From: a virus | IMG/VR virus record: IMGVR_UViG_3300034375_007338 | Location: 1 to 53,782 of that record | DNA: 53,782 nucleotides | Direction: 5' to 3' (one strand) | Shown: positions 15,962 to 24,411 of the stretch, in pieces | How the letters are laid out: every line of letters starts with the position of its first letter | How positions within the stretch are numbered: position 1 is the first letter of the stretch | Program-made: the position numbers and the translations under genes | Notes under the pieces: model-generated | What the model was told of the DNA's origin: nothing | Seen by the model: only the letters and a program-made list of their open reading frames with translations | Database searches by the model: none

Positions 15962-18277
15962 ATGCGCTTCTACGGCATCGACACAGAGACGTTCCCTATT
16001 TCAGGAACGCACCCATACCCGCAAATGGTCTGCGCTCAGATCTCATGGCAAGACTCTGATCGAGTTCGTGCCTGGGTCGCCAGCGCCAAGTGCGACCGGG
16101 ACCAGCTCCTTTCGTTTTTGCAAGGGGTCCTGGCAGACCCAGAGGCGAAGTTCGTGCTGGCCAACGCGCAGTTCGACATGATCGTTCTCTCGCTCTGGGA
16201 GCCTTTGCTGGAGCCCTTGATTTGGGAAGCCTACGCCCAAGGCCGCGTGGTCGATATCTTGACGATGCACAAGATGCTGGCCTTGGCCGAGTGGGGCGAC
16301 ATTGACAGCACGCCGTTTGATGATCCGAACCGTCAGGCAGAGTACAGCCAAGCGTCATTGACCCGGTGGTACTTGGGAAAAGACCGTGCTCAAGAGAAGA
16401 AGAGCAGCGTCCGCACGGAGTACTCGTTCGTAGACGGGGTGCCAGTAGGCGAGTGGGAAGAGGAGTTCGTCAGGTACGCGATGGATGACGCTGCTGACCT
16501 GATCGTCATCCTGGAGCGCCTTCTGAACCGATCAGACAAATCCCTTGGGCGCGAAACCCTACTACGACTGGCGGGGAAGCGAGCTGCCAAGCATCTCGCC
16601 CTTGGCTGGATGACTTACAACGGGATGCGCGTCGATAAGGAGCGCGTCCTCTGTGTGGAAGACGAGGTTGAGACTGAGCTTGACCTTTCAAACTTCCCGA
16701 ACTTGATCGAGCAGGAAATCATCATCCCCCCGCAGCCTCCGGTGCCTTACGCCAACGGTGCCAAGGCTCACGTCAAAGGCTGCAAGACCCCAAAGACGTG
16801 CGAGTGTCCCCCTAAGCTCGCCGCAGCAAAACGTGAGGTGCTCAAGCGCAAGAAGCTCCAAGACTTGATGCTTTCCGCCGCCAGGAAGGCACCGAATTTC
16901 AAGCTGGCACTGACGGACAAAGGCGTCTCAGAGCACGACGCTATGTTCGGGGAGCGGGTCAAGTCTCTACCCGCAGTGGACGAGAAGTTTGACCAGCACC
17001 CTGAGTGGGTCTCGACTAACAAGAAGGTGTTCACGCCGTTGGTCCCTTTTGACGAGACCGTAGCGGAGTACGCACGAAGGGCAGCAGTCATCAAGATGCG
17101 AACGGACTACGTCCATCGCTTCTTCTGGGACGTAGGCAACGGGATGCCTAAAGCAAAGGCAATGGTTCAAGCGTCGAAGTCCACGGAGGCGCAGAGCGAC
17201 AGCTTCAATGCGGAAGCGATGGACATCCAAGTGACAGACCGGATGCGGTTCAACTTCAAAGAGTTGGTCTCGACGGGGCGCACTGGTTCGTTCGCCGGAA
17301 CTCTTTACCCGTCGATGAATGGGCAGAACCCTGACCCGCGCATTCGCGTGGCCCTGGTCGCGGACCCTGGCTACATCCTCTACTCAACCGACTACGGTGC
17401 CCTGGAGCTGCGCTGCGCTGCGTGGCGGTGCCTTCAGGAAGGGATTGACAGCGTCCTCGTCAAGCTGTTTCGGGACGGCAAGTGCCCGCACCAGTACCTC
17501 GGTGCCGCGCTCTTGAGGGACCTGGGAGAGAACGTCCCGATGGACCTGCGAGGGGCGCAGGGCATGGAAGCCTATGCCGCTTTCGAGGCCCTGAAGAAGT
17601 CTGACCCCAAGCTGTTCAAGATGTGGCGCACCCTAGCCAAGCCGACCGGACTGGGAAACTGGGGAGGCATGGGTCCTGCGACTGCTCTCGTGACGGCGCA
17701 CGCGCCGCCGTACAACCTGACGCACATCACCTTGGATCAGATGACTGCAGCCCGTGAAGTCTGGCGTGCCGAGTTCCCCGAGTGGTCAGAAGCCTTTAAC
17801 GTCTTCAAAACGAAGCTCGTGGATGAGGAGTTCTCTCATTACGACCAGGAGGGCGAGCGCCAGACCCGGTACATGGTCATCACTCCTGGCGGAATGGTCC
17901 GACGAAACTGCGTGTACACCGTGGCCGCGAACGGTTTGCTGCTCCAGCCCCCGTCTGCTGAGGGCGTTGGCCACGCAGTCTTCGACTGTGTTCGGGCCAG
18001 TCGGGACGTTTCGCAGGGCAGCGCCGCCTACGGCGCGGTGTTCGTGGACTTCCTGCACGACGAACTTCTGTACCAGTTGCCCGAGCACGAAGACTTCGAC
18101 CGCACGGAATCCATGCGGCACGAGATCGAGCGCCTTATGTGCGAAGGCGTAAATAAGGTTCTCACAGGCATTCCGATGACCGTAGAATCGGCGGCGATGT
18201 ACCGCTGGGACAAGTTCGCCCCTGAGACATTCGACGAGCAGGGGCGCTTGGTTCCTGCCGACAAACCAATTCTCTAA
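15962..18277 (+). CDS. family A DNA polymerase with 3'-5' exonuclease domain, 771 aa
   Basis: The N-terminus holds the exonuclease Exo I motif (GIDTE, D7 and E9). The polymerase palm shows motif A (TDYGALELR, D477), motif B (RTLAKPTGLGNWGG, R556 and K560) and motif C (HDE at 699-701). Between the exonuclease and polymerase parts lies an insertion of about 100 residues with Cys-rich HVKGCKTPKTCECPP, possibly a small zinc-binding element, which I do not recall as a standard feature. No 5'-3' exonuclease domain is present. It replicates the phage genome together with the primase-helicase. ATG 15962 follows a terminator. Confidence 0.93.
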   Translation: MRFYGIDTETFPISGTHPYPQMVCAQISWQDSDRVRAWVASAKCDRDQLLSFLQGVLADPEAKFVLANAQFDMIVLSLWEPLLEPLIWEAYAQGRVVDILTMHKMLALAEWGDIDSTPFDDPNRQAEYSQASLTRWYLGKDRAQEKKSSVRTEYSFVDGVPVGEWEEEFVRYAMDDAADLIVILERLLNRSDKSLGRETLLRLAGKRAAKHLALGWMTYNGMRVDKERVLCVEDEVETELDLSNFPNLIEQEIIIPPQPPVPYANGAKAHVKGCKTPKTCECPPKLAAAKREVLKRKKLQDLMLSAARKAPNFKLALTDKGVSEHDAMFGERVKSLPAVDEKFDQHPEWVSTNKKVFTPLVPFDETVAEYARRAAVIKMRTDYVHRFFWDVGNGMPKAKAMVQASKSTEAQSDSFNAEAMDIQVTDRMRFNFKELVSTGRTGSFAGTLYPSMNGQNPDPRIRVALVADPGYILYSTDYGALELRCAAWRCLQEGIDSVLVKLFRDGKCPHQYLGAALLRDLGENVPMDLRGAQGMEAYAAFEALKKSDPKLFKMWRTLAKPTGLGNWGGMGPATALVTAHAPPYNLTHITLDQMTAAREVWRAEFPEWSEAFNVFKTKLVDEEFSHYDQEGERQTRYMVITPGGMVRRNCVYTVAANGLLLQPPSAEGVGHAVFDCVRASRDVSQGSAAYGAVFVDFLHDELLYQLPEHEDFDRTESMRHEIERLMCEGVNKVLTGIPMTVESAAMYRWDKFAPETFDEQGRLVPADKPIL

Positions 18278-18567
18278 TGAGTAACGAAGACGAAGAGACT
18301 CTCCTTGAGTGGGGTCCCGACGAGGTCAAGATGTTTCATGACCTCAAGCACGCCAACCTGCTGGACCCGTGGCGAGACATGGTCGATAGGGCCATCAAGC
18401 TCATGACGGGCGTGGAGGCAGTAGACGAAGACTGGTGTGACAACTACCCGGCTTATGTTGCTCACCTGGAAGTCCAGGCGCTGCACATCATGGATTCTCG
18501 CCGCGAGGCGTTCAATTCGGACTACCAGTCCCGCAAGCAGTCAAGGCCGCGTAGGGGCTACGATTGA
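18277..18567 (+). CDS. hypothetical protein, 96 aa
   Basis: The start is coupled to the polymerase stop (TAATG). It is a helical, acidic N-terminal protein with a Lys/Arg/Gln-rich tail (SRKQSRPRRGYD) that could touch nucleic acid. The next gene starts three bases after its stop. No recognised family; the context suggests a replication accessory protein. Confidence 0.75.
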   Translation: MSNEDEETLLEWGPDEVKMFHDLKHANLLDPWRDMVDRAIKLMTGVEAVDEDWCDNYPAYVAHLEVQALHIMDSRREAFNSDYQSRKQSRPRRGYD

Positions 18568-18570
18568 GCC

Positions 18571-19125
18571 GTGCGGATAGTCGCGTTTGACCCAGGGCTG
18601 CACCACTTTGTGTGGACATCCACGTCGTGGTCCGACGACGGTGCGCTCCAGGGAGTCGAGCAGGTAGGGCTTCTAGAACGCAAGAAGCCTCTGAGAAAGG
18701 GGCTGGACGCAGTCACAGACACAGTCAAGATGCTGACCAGCTGTGATATTGCCTCCTTATTTCCCCAGGAGCCCTACGACCGCTTCGAGGTTGTGCTGGT
18801 CGAGACTCAGCACTTCAAAGCACGGAACGTCCGCAAGGAGGACATCCGAGACCTAGCTATGGTCACCGGGGCTCTCGCGGCAGCGTTGGGCAGGGAAATC
18901 CAGTGGGCACCCACAGGCCAGGGTGGTTGGTCCACTACCAAGAAAGACATCCGCCGCGAGCGGCTGATCCAGTACTACCTGCCTGACGCCGACCTGAGCA
19001 AAGAGCACTTCGACTCCGTGCTGGTAGGTCACAAGCGAATCACGAAGCGGCAGTACCACGACGCAATCGACACTGTCGGCATGGCGCTTTGGCACGCCCG
19101 TGGACGCCCTCGGCAGGGCGTCTAG
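18571..19125 (+). CDS. ruvC-like: RuvC-like Holliday junction resolvase, 184 aa
   Basis: An RNase H fold is suggested by the first strand VAFDPGL (D7), the second acidic motif VVLVETQ (E79) and the last motif YHDAIDTVGMALWHA (D164/D167), in the RuvC order. GTG start. It should cut four-way junctions made during recombination-dependent replication, before packaging. It is the last plus-strand gene of the replication module and overlaps the convergent PAS gene by four bases. Confidence 0.82.
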   Translation: MRIVAFDPGLHHFVWTSTSWSDDGALQGVEQVGLLERKKPLRKGLDAVTDTVKMLTSCDIASLFPQEPYDRFEVVLVETQHFKARNVRKEDIRDLAMVTGALAAALGREIQWAPTGQGGWSTTKKDIRRERLIQYYLPDADLSKEHFDSVLVGHKRITKRQYHDAIDTVGMALWHARGRPRQGV

Positions 19126-19667
19126 ACCCCAGCCATCAGCTTGTGCGCCAGGGCGCTTAGAGCAGCTGCCACGGCCCCCAGCAAGGCAGTCAGCGCCCCC
19201 AGCAGCTTCTTGTTGTCTCGCAAGAAGCTCGTGATCACGATCGAGCTGTCCACACGAACGTCTTGGCAGTCCGTAGCCCGTCGCTTGCCTGAGTGGACGT
19301 TCACCTTCGGGACGATCTGGTTCAAAAAGAACTCAAAGCTGCCGTCCTCCTTTTTGATGGGCCACACGACCAAGTCGATCTGAACCGGGTAGCCGCTCTT
19401 CTTGAGGTAGGTCTTCGTCATGCGGAAGTGACTCAGCTCCCCTCGCGCCACTTGATCCTTCATGGCCACGGTCGCCATCACGTCTGAAGGGTGCGTGATA
19501 TCTTGGTAGGTCAGAGCCTCAAGCTCGACCTGCGAGTACTCCAGCAGCTCACACAGCTTCTGGTTGACGGCCATGAACTTGCCGTCTTCGGACACAAGAC
19601 AACAGCCGACCTCCGCAAGCCGCCAGAACTTCTCCAGCACTCGCCTCTCTACTGCTTCGAGCTTCAT
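19122..19667 (-). CDS. PAS-domain protein with C-terminal membrane anchor, 181 aa
   Basis: Residues about 13-118 form an S-box PAS domain: VGCCLVSEDGKFMAVNQKLCELLEY, then ITHPSDV, then YLKKSGYPVQIDLVVWPIKKEDGSFEFF. A linker leads to one hydrophobic Ala/Leu helix (about 155-175) with a Lys/His-containing end, so the protein should sit in the inner membrane with the sensor facing the cytoplasm. No kinase, cyclase or HTH domain is attached. It is the last gene of the minus-strand portal cassette, an unusual place for a sensor. Possible roles are lysis timing or interference with host signalling; neither is shown. Confidence 0.85.
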   Translation of the reverse strand: MKLEAVERRVLEKFWRLAEVGCCLVSEDGKFMAVNQKLCELLEYSQVELEALTYQDITHPSDVMATVAMKDQVARGELSHFRMTKTYLKKSGYPVQIDLVVWPIKKEDGSFEFFLNQIVPKVNVHSGKRRATDCQDVRVDSSIVITSFLRDNKKLLGALTALLGAVAAALSALAHKLMAGV

Positions 19668-20221
19668 TAGAGGGTGATGTTGATGCGGATGTCCTTCGTG
19701 ATCTCTTTGAGGTAGCTGCGGGCGGTGGTCCTGGCTGTTCGGCCCAGGATCTCCGCAGCGTCTCGTTTGAACCTGCCCTTGGCCTTGATCACAAAGTTGG
19801 TCGGGGTCAGAGGAGCGGCGTAGTTGGTCAGGATCAGCCTGCCTTCTTTAATCGCTCGCTTGAACTCCTCCGGCGGCATATCCAGCCTGGAGTTTGAGGC
19901 TTCTTCGTAGGTACGGTGATACCCTCCGCGAAGCCTTGGGTCGTCCTCCAGCGGGTTCGCAAAGAACGCCAGCTTGCGGGGAGGTGCAATCGTGACCGCC
20001 TTTCGGCCTCGGTCGATGATGTTCGCCCAGAAGAACGGCGTCTCGACTCGGAACGAGAAGCCCTTTGGAGTTGGCTGAAGAGGTGTCCTGAAGAAGCTCT
20101 CTGCCAGGGTGGTCGAGTAGATGCCCGCTTCAGCAGCGAGGTTCGCGACGTACAAGTCCGCTATCTGGTCCGTGGCCTGCCGAAGGCCCGGTTCCAGACG
20201 ATCTACAAACTTGCGCGGCAT
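19667..20221 (-). CDS. putative neck/head-tail completion protein (HK97 gp10-like?), 184 aa
   Basis: The product has an N-terminal helix (FVDRLEPGLRQATDQIADLYVANLA), a beta strand with FFWANIIDRGRKAVTIAPPRK, and a basic C-terminus. The '...I..G......APP' pattern and the location beside the portal recall gp10-like head-tail completion proteins, which lie just downstream of connector genes. It shares one base with the PAS gene start and directly follows the portal stop. Assignment is tentative. Confidence 0.5.
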   Translation of the reverse strand: MPRKFVDRLEPGLRQATDQIADLYVANLAAEAGIYSTTLAESFFRTPLQPTPKGFSFRVETPFFWANIIDRGRKAVTIAPPRKLAFFANPLEDDPRLRGGYHRTYEEASNSRLDMPPEEFKRAIKEGRLILTNYAAPLTPTNFVIKAKGRFKRDAAEILGRTARTTARSYLKEITKDIRINITL

Positions 20222-21622
20222 CTACCGCCTCAGACCCTCGTCGGGATCCCTGTCGGGAGCAGCCGCCACTTGTTCGCGCTGACGCGCCACGGTGTTGAGA
20301 GCCGCCATGTCCATCGCCTCGTGCCACGTCTTGAAGCGGACCTTGGTTCCAGCAAAGCCACGAATCCCGCCGATGGTGGAGAACAGCGTGCGGTTCAGCC
20401 GCTTGGCAAGGTAGTTCTGAACAGGCGAGATGACGTTGCTCTGCATCGTCATGATGGCCTGAGCCATCTCGTTCGCCGCCCCCATCTTGCCAGGGGTCGT
20501 GATGCCTGCCAGAACAGGGGGGACTTGATTGGCTGAAGCAACCGAAAGGTTGATCGTGCCGTGCATATCCTGGAAGCCCGTGCCCTCAACGGAGTCGCCC
20601 ACCTTGATGTGCTCGACCCAAGCACGGTCCTTGGAAGAGCTGGGCATGGTGAACAACGCACTCTGACCTTGGCGCGAGCCAGATGCGCCGGACATCACCT
20701 CGCGCATCTTCAGCAGCTGCTCTCCGTTGATCGGCATGCCGCCCAGGAACAGCATGTTCTGCGGCATGCCCCCGTTAAACATGTAGTCACTGACGCGCTG
20801 AAGAGCACGCACGTCCACGTCCATGTACGGCACGGCAGCAAGCCAGTGGGGCGCTCCGTAGCCTTCCCAGCGCGTGGTGGGTCGAGTGAAGTCCACGACC
20901 TCGTTCAGGATCTCTTGGCGCTCAAGGCTGACTTCGTCGGCAGCTCGCAGTTCCTGCATCTTGCGCCAGCGGGCAAAGAGCACTTCACCATCGTTGTAGC
21001 CGTTGAAGAGCGTGAAGTAGAATCGGTCCCGGCGCTTGTCCAGGTAGTGCGTGCGGTACACGTCCGGGGCAGGCAACCAGTACAGCGAGGACACTTGATC
21101 GTCAGAGTCTCGTCCACACTCCATGTAGGCGTTGCCCACGCCCCAGTAGTTGCCCGCAACCTGGGCCATCAGGTGGTCGAAGTCGTGCTCGCACATCGAG
21201 TCGAGCGTGTCGTACAGCTCCTCGGTGCGCTCGTGGTCAATGACGGGCAGCTTGCCTGCCGCGTCGGCGGTGCTGCTCTGGGCCAGTCCGGCCTTGGCTT
21301 GCGCCGTAGCTTCCTCGTCGATGACGCCCAGCCCGCACCCGACAGTCGCGCTGACCAGAGTCGCTTGACACGACCCGTGGTACGGACTGACCTCGATCAT
21401 GGAGTCAGCAAGCTCCATGTTGAACGGATGCAGAACCTTGCCAGACTCTTGGGTCTTGCGCCCGCTGGCTTCTTGCCCCGGAAGGTCGCGAACCTTGTAG
21501 AGAGTCTTGCGAAGAGGCTCTTTGCTAGAGACCAAGTCGCCAGCTACCCAAGGAGTTGAGCTACCTCCAAAAGCGGCAGTGCCGTCTTCGAAAGGGTTAT
21601 TGCTAGATGTGCGATCTTCCAT
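20222..21622 (-). CDS. portal protein (PBSX/HK97-like), 466 aa
   Basis: Portal features: an N-terminal disordered stretch, a helical and wing region with WLPAPDVYR, the conserved W.GYGAPHWLAAVPYM segment, the stem-like ANQVPPVLAGITTPGKMG motif, and a C-terminal helix with VISPVQNYLAKRLN. It forms the dodecameric ring at the packaging vertex. Unlike in most siphoviruses it is on the strand opposite to capsid and protease, and nearly 30 kb from TerL. It is transcribed divergently from the protease across a 53-bp spacer. Confidence 0.87.
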   Translation of the reverse strand: MEDRTSSNNPFEDGTAAFGGSSTPWVAGDLVSSKEPLRKTLYKVRDLPGQEASGRKTQESGKVLHPFNMELADSMIEVSPYHGSCQATLVSATVGCGLGVIDEEATAQAKAGLAQSSTADAAGKLPVIDHERTEELYDTLDSMCEHDFDHLMAQVAGNYWGVGNAYMECGRDSDDQVSSLYWLPAPDVYRTHYLDKRRDRFYFTLFNGYNDGEVLFARWRKMQELRAADEVSLERQEILNEVVDFTRPTTRWEGYGAPHWLAAVPYMDVDVRALQRVSDYMFNGGMPQNMLFLGGMPINGEQLLKMREVMSGASGSRQGQSALFTMPSSSKDRAWVEHIKVGDSVEGTGFQDMHGTINLSVASANQVPPVLAGITTPGKMGAANEMAQAIMTMQSNVISPVQNYLAKRLNRTLFSTIGGIRGFAGTKVRFKTWHEAMDMAALNTVARQREQVAAAPDRDPDEGLRR

Positions 21623-21628
21623 AATGTA

Positions 21629-21673
21629 AGTAGGCCACTTGATCTTTGGTTAGCCTACTCGTAGTCAGTCTAC
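21629..21673. promoter_or_regulatory. inverted repeats in the divergent portal/protease spacer
   Basis: AGTAGGC (21629-21635) and GCCTACT (21653-21659) are complementary with a 17-base spacer, and GTAG/CTAC (21661-21673) forms a second small repeat. They lie between two divergent late operons, so they are good candidates for an operator that co-regulates both. Confidence 0.5.
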
Positions 21674-21675
21674 TC

Positions 21676-22719
21676 ATGGCAGTCAAACCGAAGAAGATCG
21701 TCGTCAGCAAAGTCACTCGCGTGGCTCTAGTTGACGAAGGGGCAAACCTCACGCCCGGCCTGTTCAAAAGTAAGGAAGGCGAAGAGGAACTGAATCTGGT
21801 TCCGATCATGAAGTCTGCTCCTGAAGAGGGGCTGCTCTACGGGATTGTCTATGCCCCGATGGTTGTGGACGCCCACGGGCACTACATGGACCGCGACAGC
21901 ATCAAGAAGGCGTGCCACAGCTTTGGAAGCTCGGGTATGTCTTTGGACCTGATGCACCAGGAGGACAGCCTCGACAAGGCCAAGGCGGCGGTTGTTGAGT
22001 CGTTCATCATGAACGGCCAGGACGACCGCTTCCCCTCTACAGACCACTTGGGCCGCGAAATCCCGCACGACGGGTCGTGGGCCATGACCGTACAGCTCTT
22101 CGACGAAGAGCTTCGAAAGCAGGCTCGGGAAGGCAATCTTGCTGAACTGAGTTTGACCTCTCCCCCGGATGGTTACTCCTTGGAGGAGCCGTCCGATTCT
22201 GAGCTGGCTCTCTTGAAGTCAGCGACGACAACCCCGGAGCCTAAGGAGGCCCCTGAGGAAACTCAGATGACCGATACCACCCCCGAAGACGGCGTCATGG
22301 ACGCCATCAAAGGTCTTTCCGAGGTCGTTGAGCGACTTGCGGAAGGGCTCACCAAGGAGGAAGCGCCTGTGGAAAAGGCGGTCGAGAAGAAGCTCGACCT
22401 GTCCGACGCCAAGGCCCTTCGCAAGCACCGCTTCGATGCCGCTGTCCGTGGCCTTCAGAAGCAGTTTGAGATTGAGGACGGCGACATCGCCTCCCTCGAC
22501 CTCGACGAACTCGATTCGTACATCGAGCAGCTGGAGAAGCTGAAGGCTGATCACGGCCAAGACGGCACCAAGGGCTCCGCTCGCAAATCTCTTCGCGAGC
22601 GCACTGTCGAGCAACCGGAAGAGGTCGGTTTCGAGTCGGAACTCAACTCGCTCCTGAAGGAGCTTGCCCCCCGTCACGAAGCTGCGAACGAGAAGGCTCT
22701 TAAGCGGTCCCGCCGCTGA
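21676..22719 (+). CDS. XkdF-like prohead protease fused to scaffold-like domain, 347 aa
   Basis: ATG 21676 lies in the spacer after the inverted repeats. The segment LLYGIVYAPMVVDAHGHYMDRDSIKKACHSF...LDLMHQ fits XkdF-type prohead serine proteases. From about residue 195 the protein becomes acidic and strongly helical, with coiled-coil-like Glu/Lys/Leu content, as expected for an internal scaffold that is cleaved out during maturation. It starts the capsid operon, followed by decoration and capsid genes. Confidence 0.8.
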   Translation: MAVKPKKIVVSKVTRVALVDEGANLTPGLFKSKEGEEELNLVPIMKSAPEEGLLYGIVYAPMVVDAHGHYMDRDSIKKACHSFGSSGMSLDLMHQEDSLDKAKAAVVESFIMNGQDDRFPSTDHLGREIPHDGSWAMTVQLFDEELRKQAREGNLAELSLTSPPDGYSLEEPSDSELALLKSATTTPEPKEAPEETQMTDTTPEDGVMDAIKGLSEVVERLAEGLTKEEAPVEKAVEKKLDLSDAKALRKHRFDAAVRGLQKQFEIEDGDIASLDLDELDSYIEQLEKLKADHGQDGTKGSARKSLRERTVEQPEEVGFESELNSLLKELAPRHEAANEKALKRSRR

Positions 22720-22730
22720 GGTAGAAGAAC

Positions 22731-23234
22731 ATGGCTCTTCAAGAACGCAACATGATCAAGACCCGGACGCTTTACGCGGCCAAGGATCTTGAGATCACTC
22801 ACCAGCAGCAGGGCGTCTTCGCGGCGCTCGTCACGACGGGCGGCGGAACCTTCGACAAGGGCACCGTGGTCGTGGACACGCGCATCGACGACTCCACGCT
22901 GACCGGGGGCTCCACGAACCAGGGCGACCTGATCCCGTTCCTGACGCCCCTGGTCTACGACGCCACTGGCACCCCTGGTTGGCGCGTGTGGACTAACGGG
23001 CAGTCCGTTGACGCCTTTGCTGGGGGCCAGACTGGGCTCAGTCTCCACGAGACCGGACTCGTCAAGACTCTCGCCGCTGGTGAAACCATCGGCGTCGTCA
23101 TCCTCGGGGGCAAAGTGCCCGCCGACCAAGTCGTCCTCCCTGCTGGTGAAAGCCAGTCCAACCTCGACGCTGCCCTCAAGACGGGCATGCGAGCGAAGGG
23201 GTTCTTCATCCTCAACCTTGAAGGAGCTGCCTGA
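22731..23234 (+). CDS. putative capsid decoration protein, 167 aa
   Basis: The position between protease/scaffold and the major capsid gene, the small size and the Gly/Thr/Val-rich beta composition (QQGVFAALVTTGGGTFDKGTVVVD, ETIGVVILGGKVPADQV) match lambda gpD-like decoration proteins, which bind the shell after expansion. The ATG is preceded by a GAGGTAG purine tract. It overlaps the capsid start by one base. No sequence signature is diagnostic. Confidence 0.6.
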   Translation: MALQERNMIKTRTLYAAKDLEITHQQQGVFAALVTTGGGTFDKGTVVVDTRIDDSTLTGGSTNQGDLIPFLTPLVYDATGTPGWRVWTNGQSVDAFAGGQTGLSLHETGLVKTLAAGETIGVVILGGKVPADQVVLPAGESQSNLDAALKTGMRAKGFFILNLEGAA

Positions 23235-24343
23235 TGCCCTCTTTTGACATGCAGGGTATGCGGAGCATTGACGTGCTCAAGACGGCATACCTCACCGCCA
23301 ACGTCCTCAACATCGAAGAGCCTGCGGGCCTTCTCAAGGGCCTTCTCGTTGACCCTGTCTCTCCGGTCTTCCCCGGTACGGACAGCATCGAGTTCGGTCG
23401 TGAGCAGCTCGGGCGCGAAGGCGCTCCGTTCATCCCGACTGAAGCCGCTGCGGTCTTCGTTGGTGATCGCACGCGCTCGATGACTGCGATGGACATCCCG
23501 AACATCGCCATGCGGAAGTCGATCCACTCGGGCGACATCGCGCAGGACCGTTCGATCGGTGACCAGATCTTCGTCAACGGTAGCGCCGCCACGACTCAGT
23601 CGAACGGCCTTGCCGCTCGCGTGGACCGCTACCAGCGTGACATGGTTCGTCGCATCGAGAACACCCTTGAGTGGTGGGTCAGCCGGATGCTGTCTGACGG
23701 CACGGTGACGTACTCGGACTCCAACTACGACGCCTTCAGCTACGACTTCGGTCGCAGCGCGGACCTCACGGTCACGCTGACGGGTGGTGCTCAGTGGGAC
23801 GAGACGACCGCCGAGCCCATCGAGGACATCCAGACGATCAAGCAGCTTGTCGCTGATAAGGAGTACTTGAGCGTCAACACGGCGATCTGTAGTCCTGAAG
23901 CTGCTGCTGCGATCCGCAAGGACCTGCCGCAGAAGTTCAACGCGCGGCTCGACAACCGCAACCTGGACGAGTTCCGTCAGACCTCGTACATCGACGTGAC
24001 GGCTCCCTACGCCCAGCAGGGCGCGGTGACCCCGATTGGTCGGATCAACGGCATCGACTTCTGGGAGTACAACCGCTCGGTCACCCTTTTCGGTGGCTCT
24101 TCGGTCCCGCTCGTGGACGCCAACTCGATCTATTTCATGCACGTCGGGCAGGGTGCTGACATCCGTCAGTTCTACGCCCCGGTGTACGACATGAAGGAGG
24201 CCCCCGGTCGCGCCATCAACACCGAGCTGTACTCGAAGTCGTGGTCCGTGGACTACCCCTCCGAGATGCAGATGATGGTTCAGACGCGCCCGCTGGTCGC
24301 TCCGTTCCGGCCTGACTTCTGCGCGAAGCTCATCTGCCTGTGA
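23234..24343 (+). CDS. major capsid protein (lambda gpE-like), 369 aa
   Basis: The overall order and motifs fit the major capsid E family: an N-terminal arm, VEFG-like TDSIEFGREQLGREGAPFI, a long helix around VDRYQRDMVRRIENTLEWWVSRML, the YRQTSYIDV-like stretch and a C-terminal P-loop/A-domain with GRAINTELYSKSWSVDYPSEMQMMVQTRPLVAPFRPD. It forms the HK97-fold shell. A strong hairpin follows the stop directly, which would let this gene be expressed above its downstream neighbours. Confidence 0.85.
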   Translation: MPSFDMQGMRSIDVLKTAYLTANVLNIEEPAGLLKGLLVDPVSPVFPGTDSIEFGREQLGREGAPFIPTEAAAVFVGDRTRSMTAMDIPNIAMRKSIHSGDIAQDRSIGDQIFVNGSAATTQSNGLAARVDRYQRDMVRRIENTLEWWVSRMLSDGTVTYSDSNYDAFSYDFGRSADLTVTLTGGAQWDETTAEPIEDIQTIKQLVADKEYLSVNTAICSPEAAAAIRKDLPQKFNARLDNRNLDEFRQTSYIDVTAPYAQQGAVTPIGRINGIDFWEYNRSVTLFGGSSVPLVDANSIYFMHVGQGADIRQFYAPVYDMKEAPGRAINTELYSKSWSVDYPSEMQMMVQTRPLVAPFRPDFCAKLICL

Positions 24344-24351
24344 TTGCTACG

Positions 24352-24383
24352 CGAGGGGTGGTGCTTTCAAGCACTGCCCCTCG
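24352..24383 (+). terminator. strong hairpin immediately after the major capsid gene
   Basis: CGAGGGG (24352-24358) pairs with CCCCTCG (24377-24383), and GTGCT pairs with AGCAC inside it, with TG/TG mismatches. Only two T follow, so it may be an attenuator or 3'-end stabiliser that lowers downstream expression relative to capsid. Confidence 0.65.
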
Positions 24384-24411
24384 TTCCCACACCCCTTTCC
24401 CCCTCTCTCTC

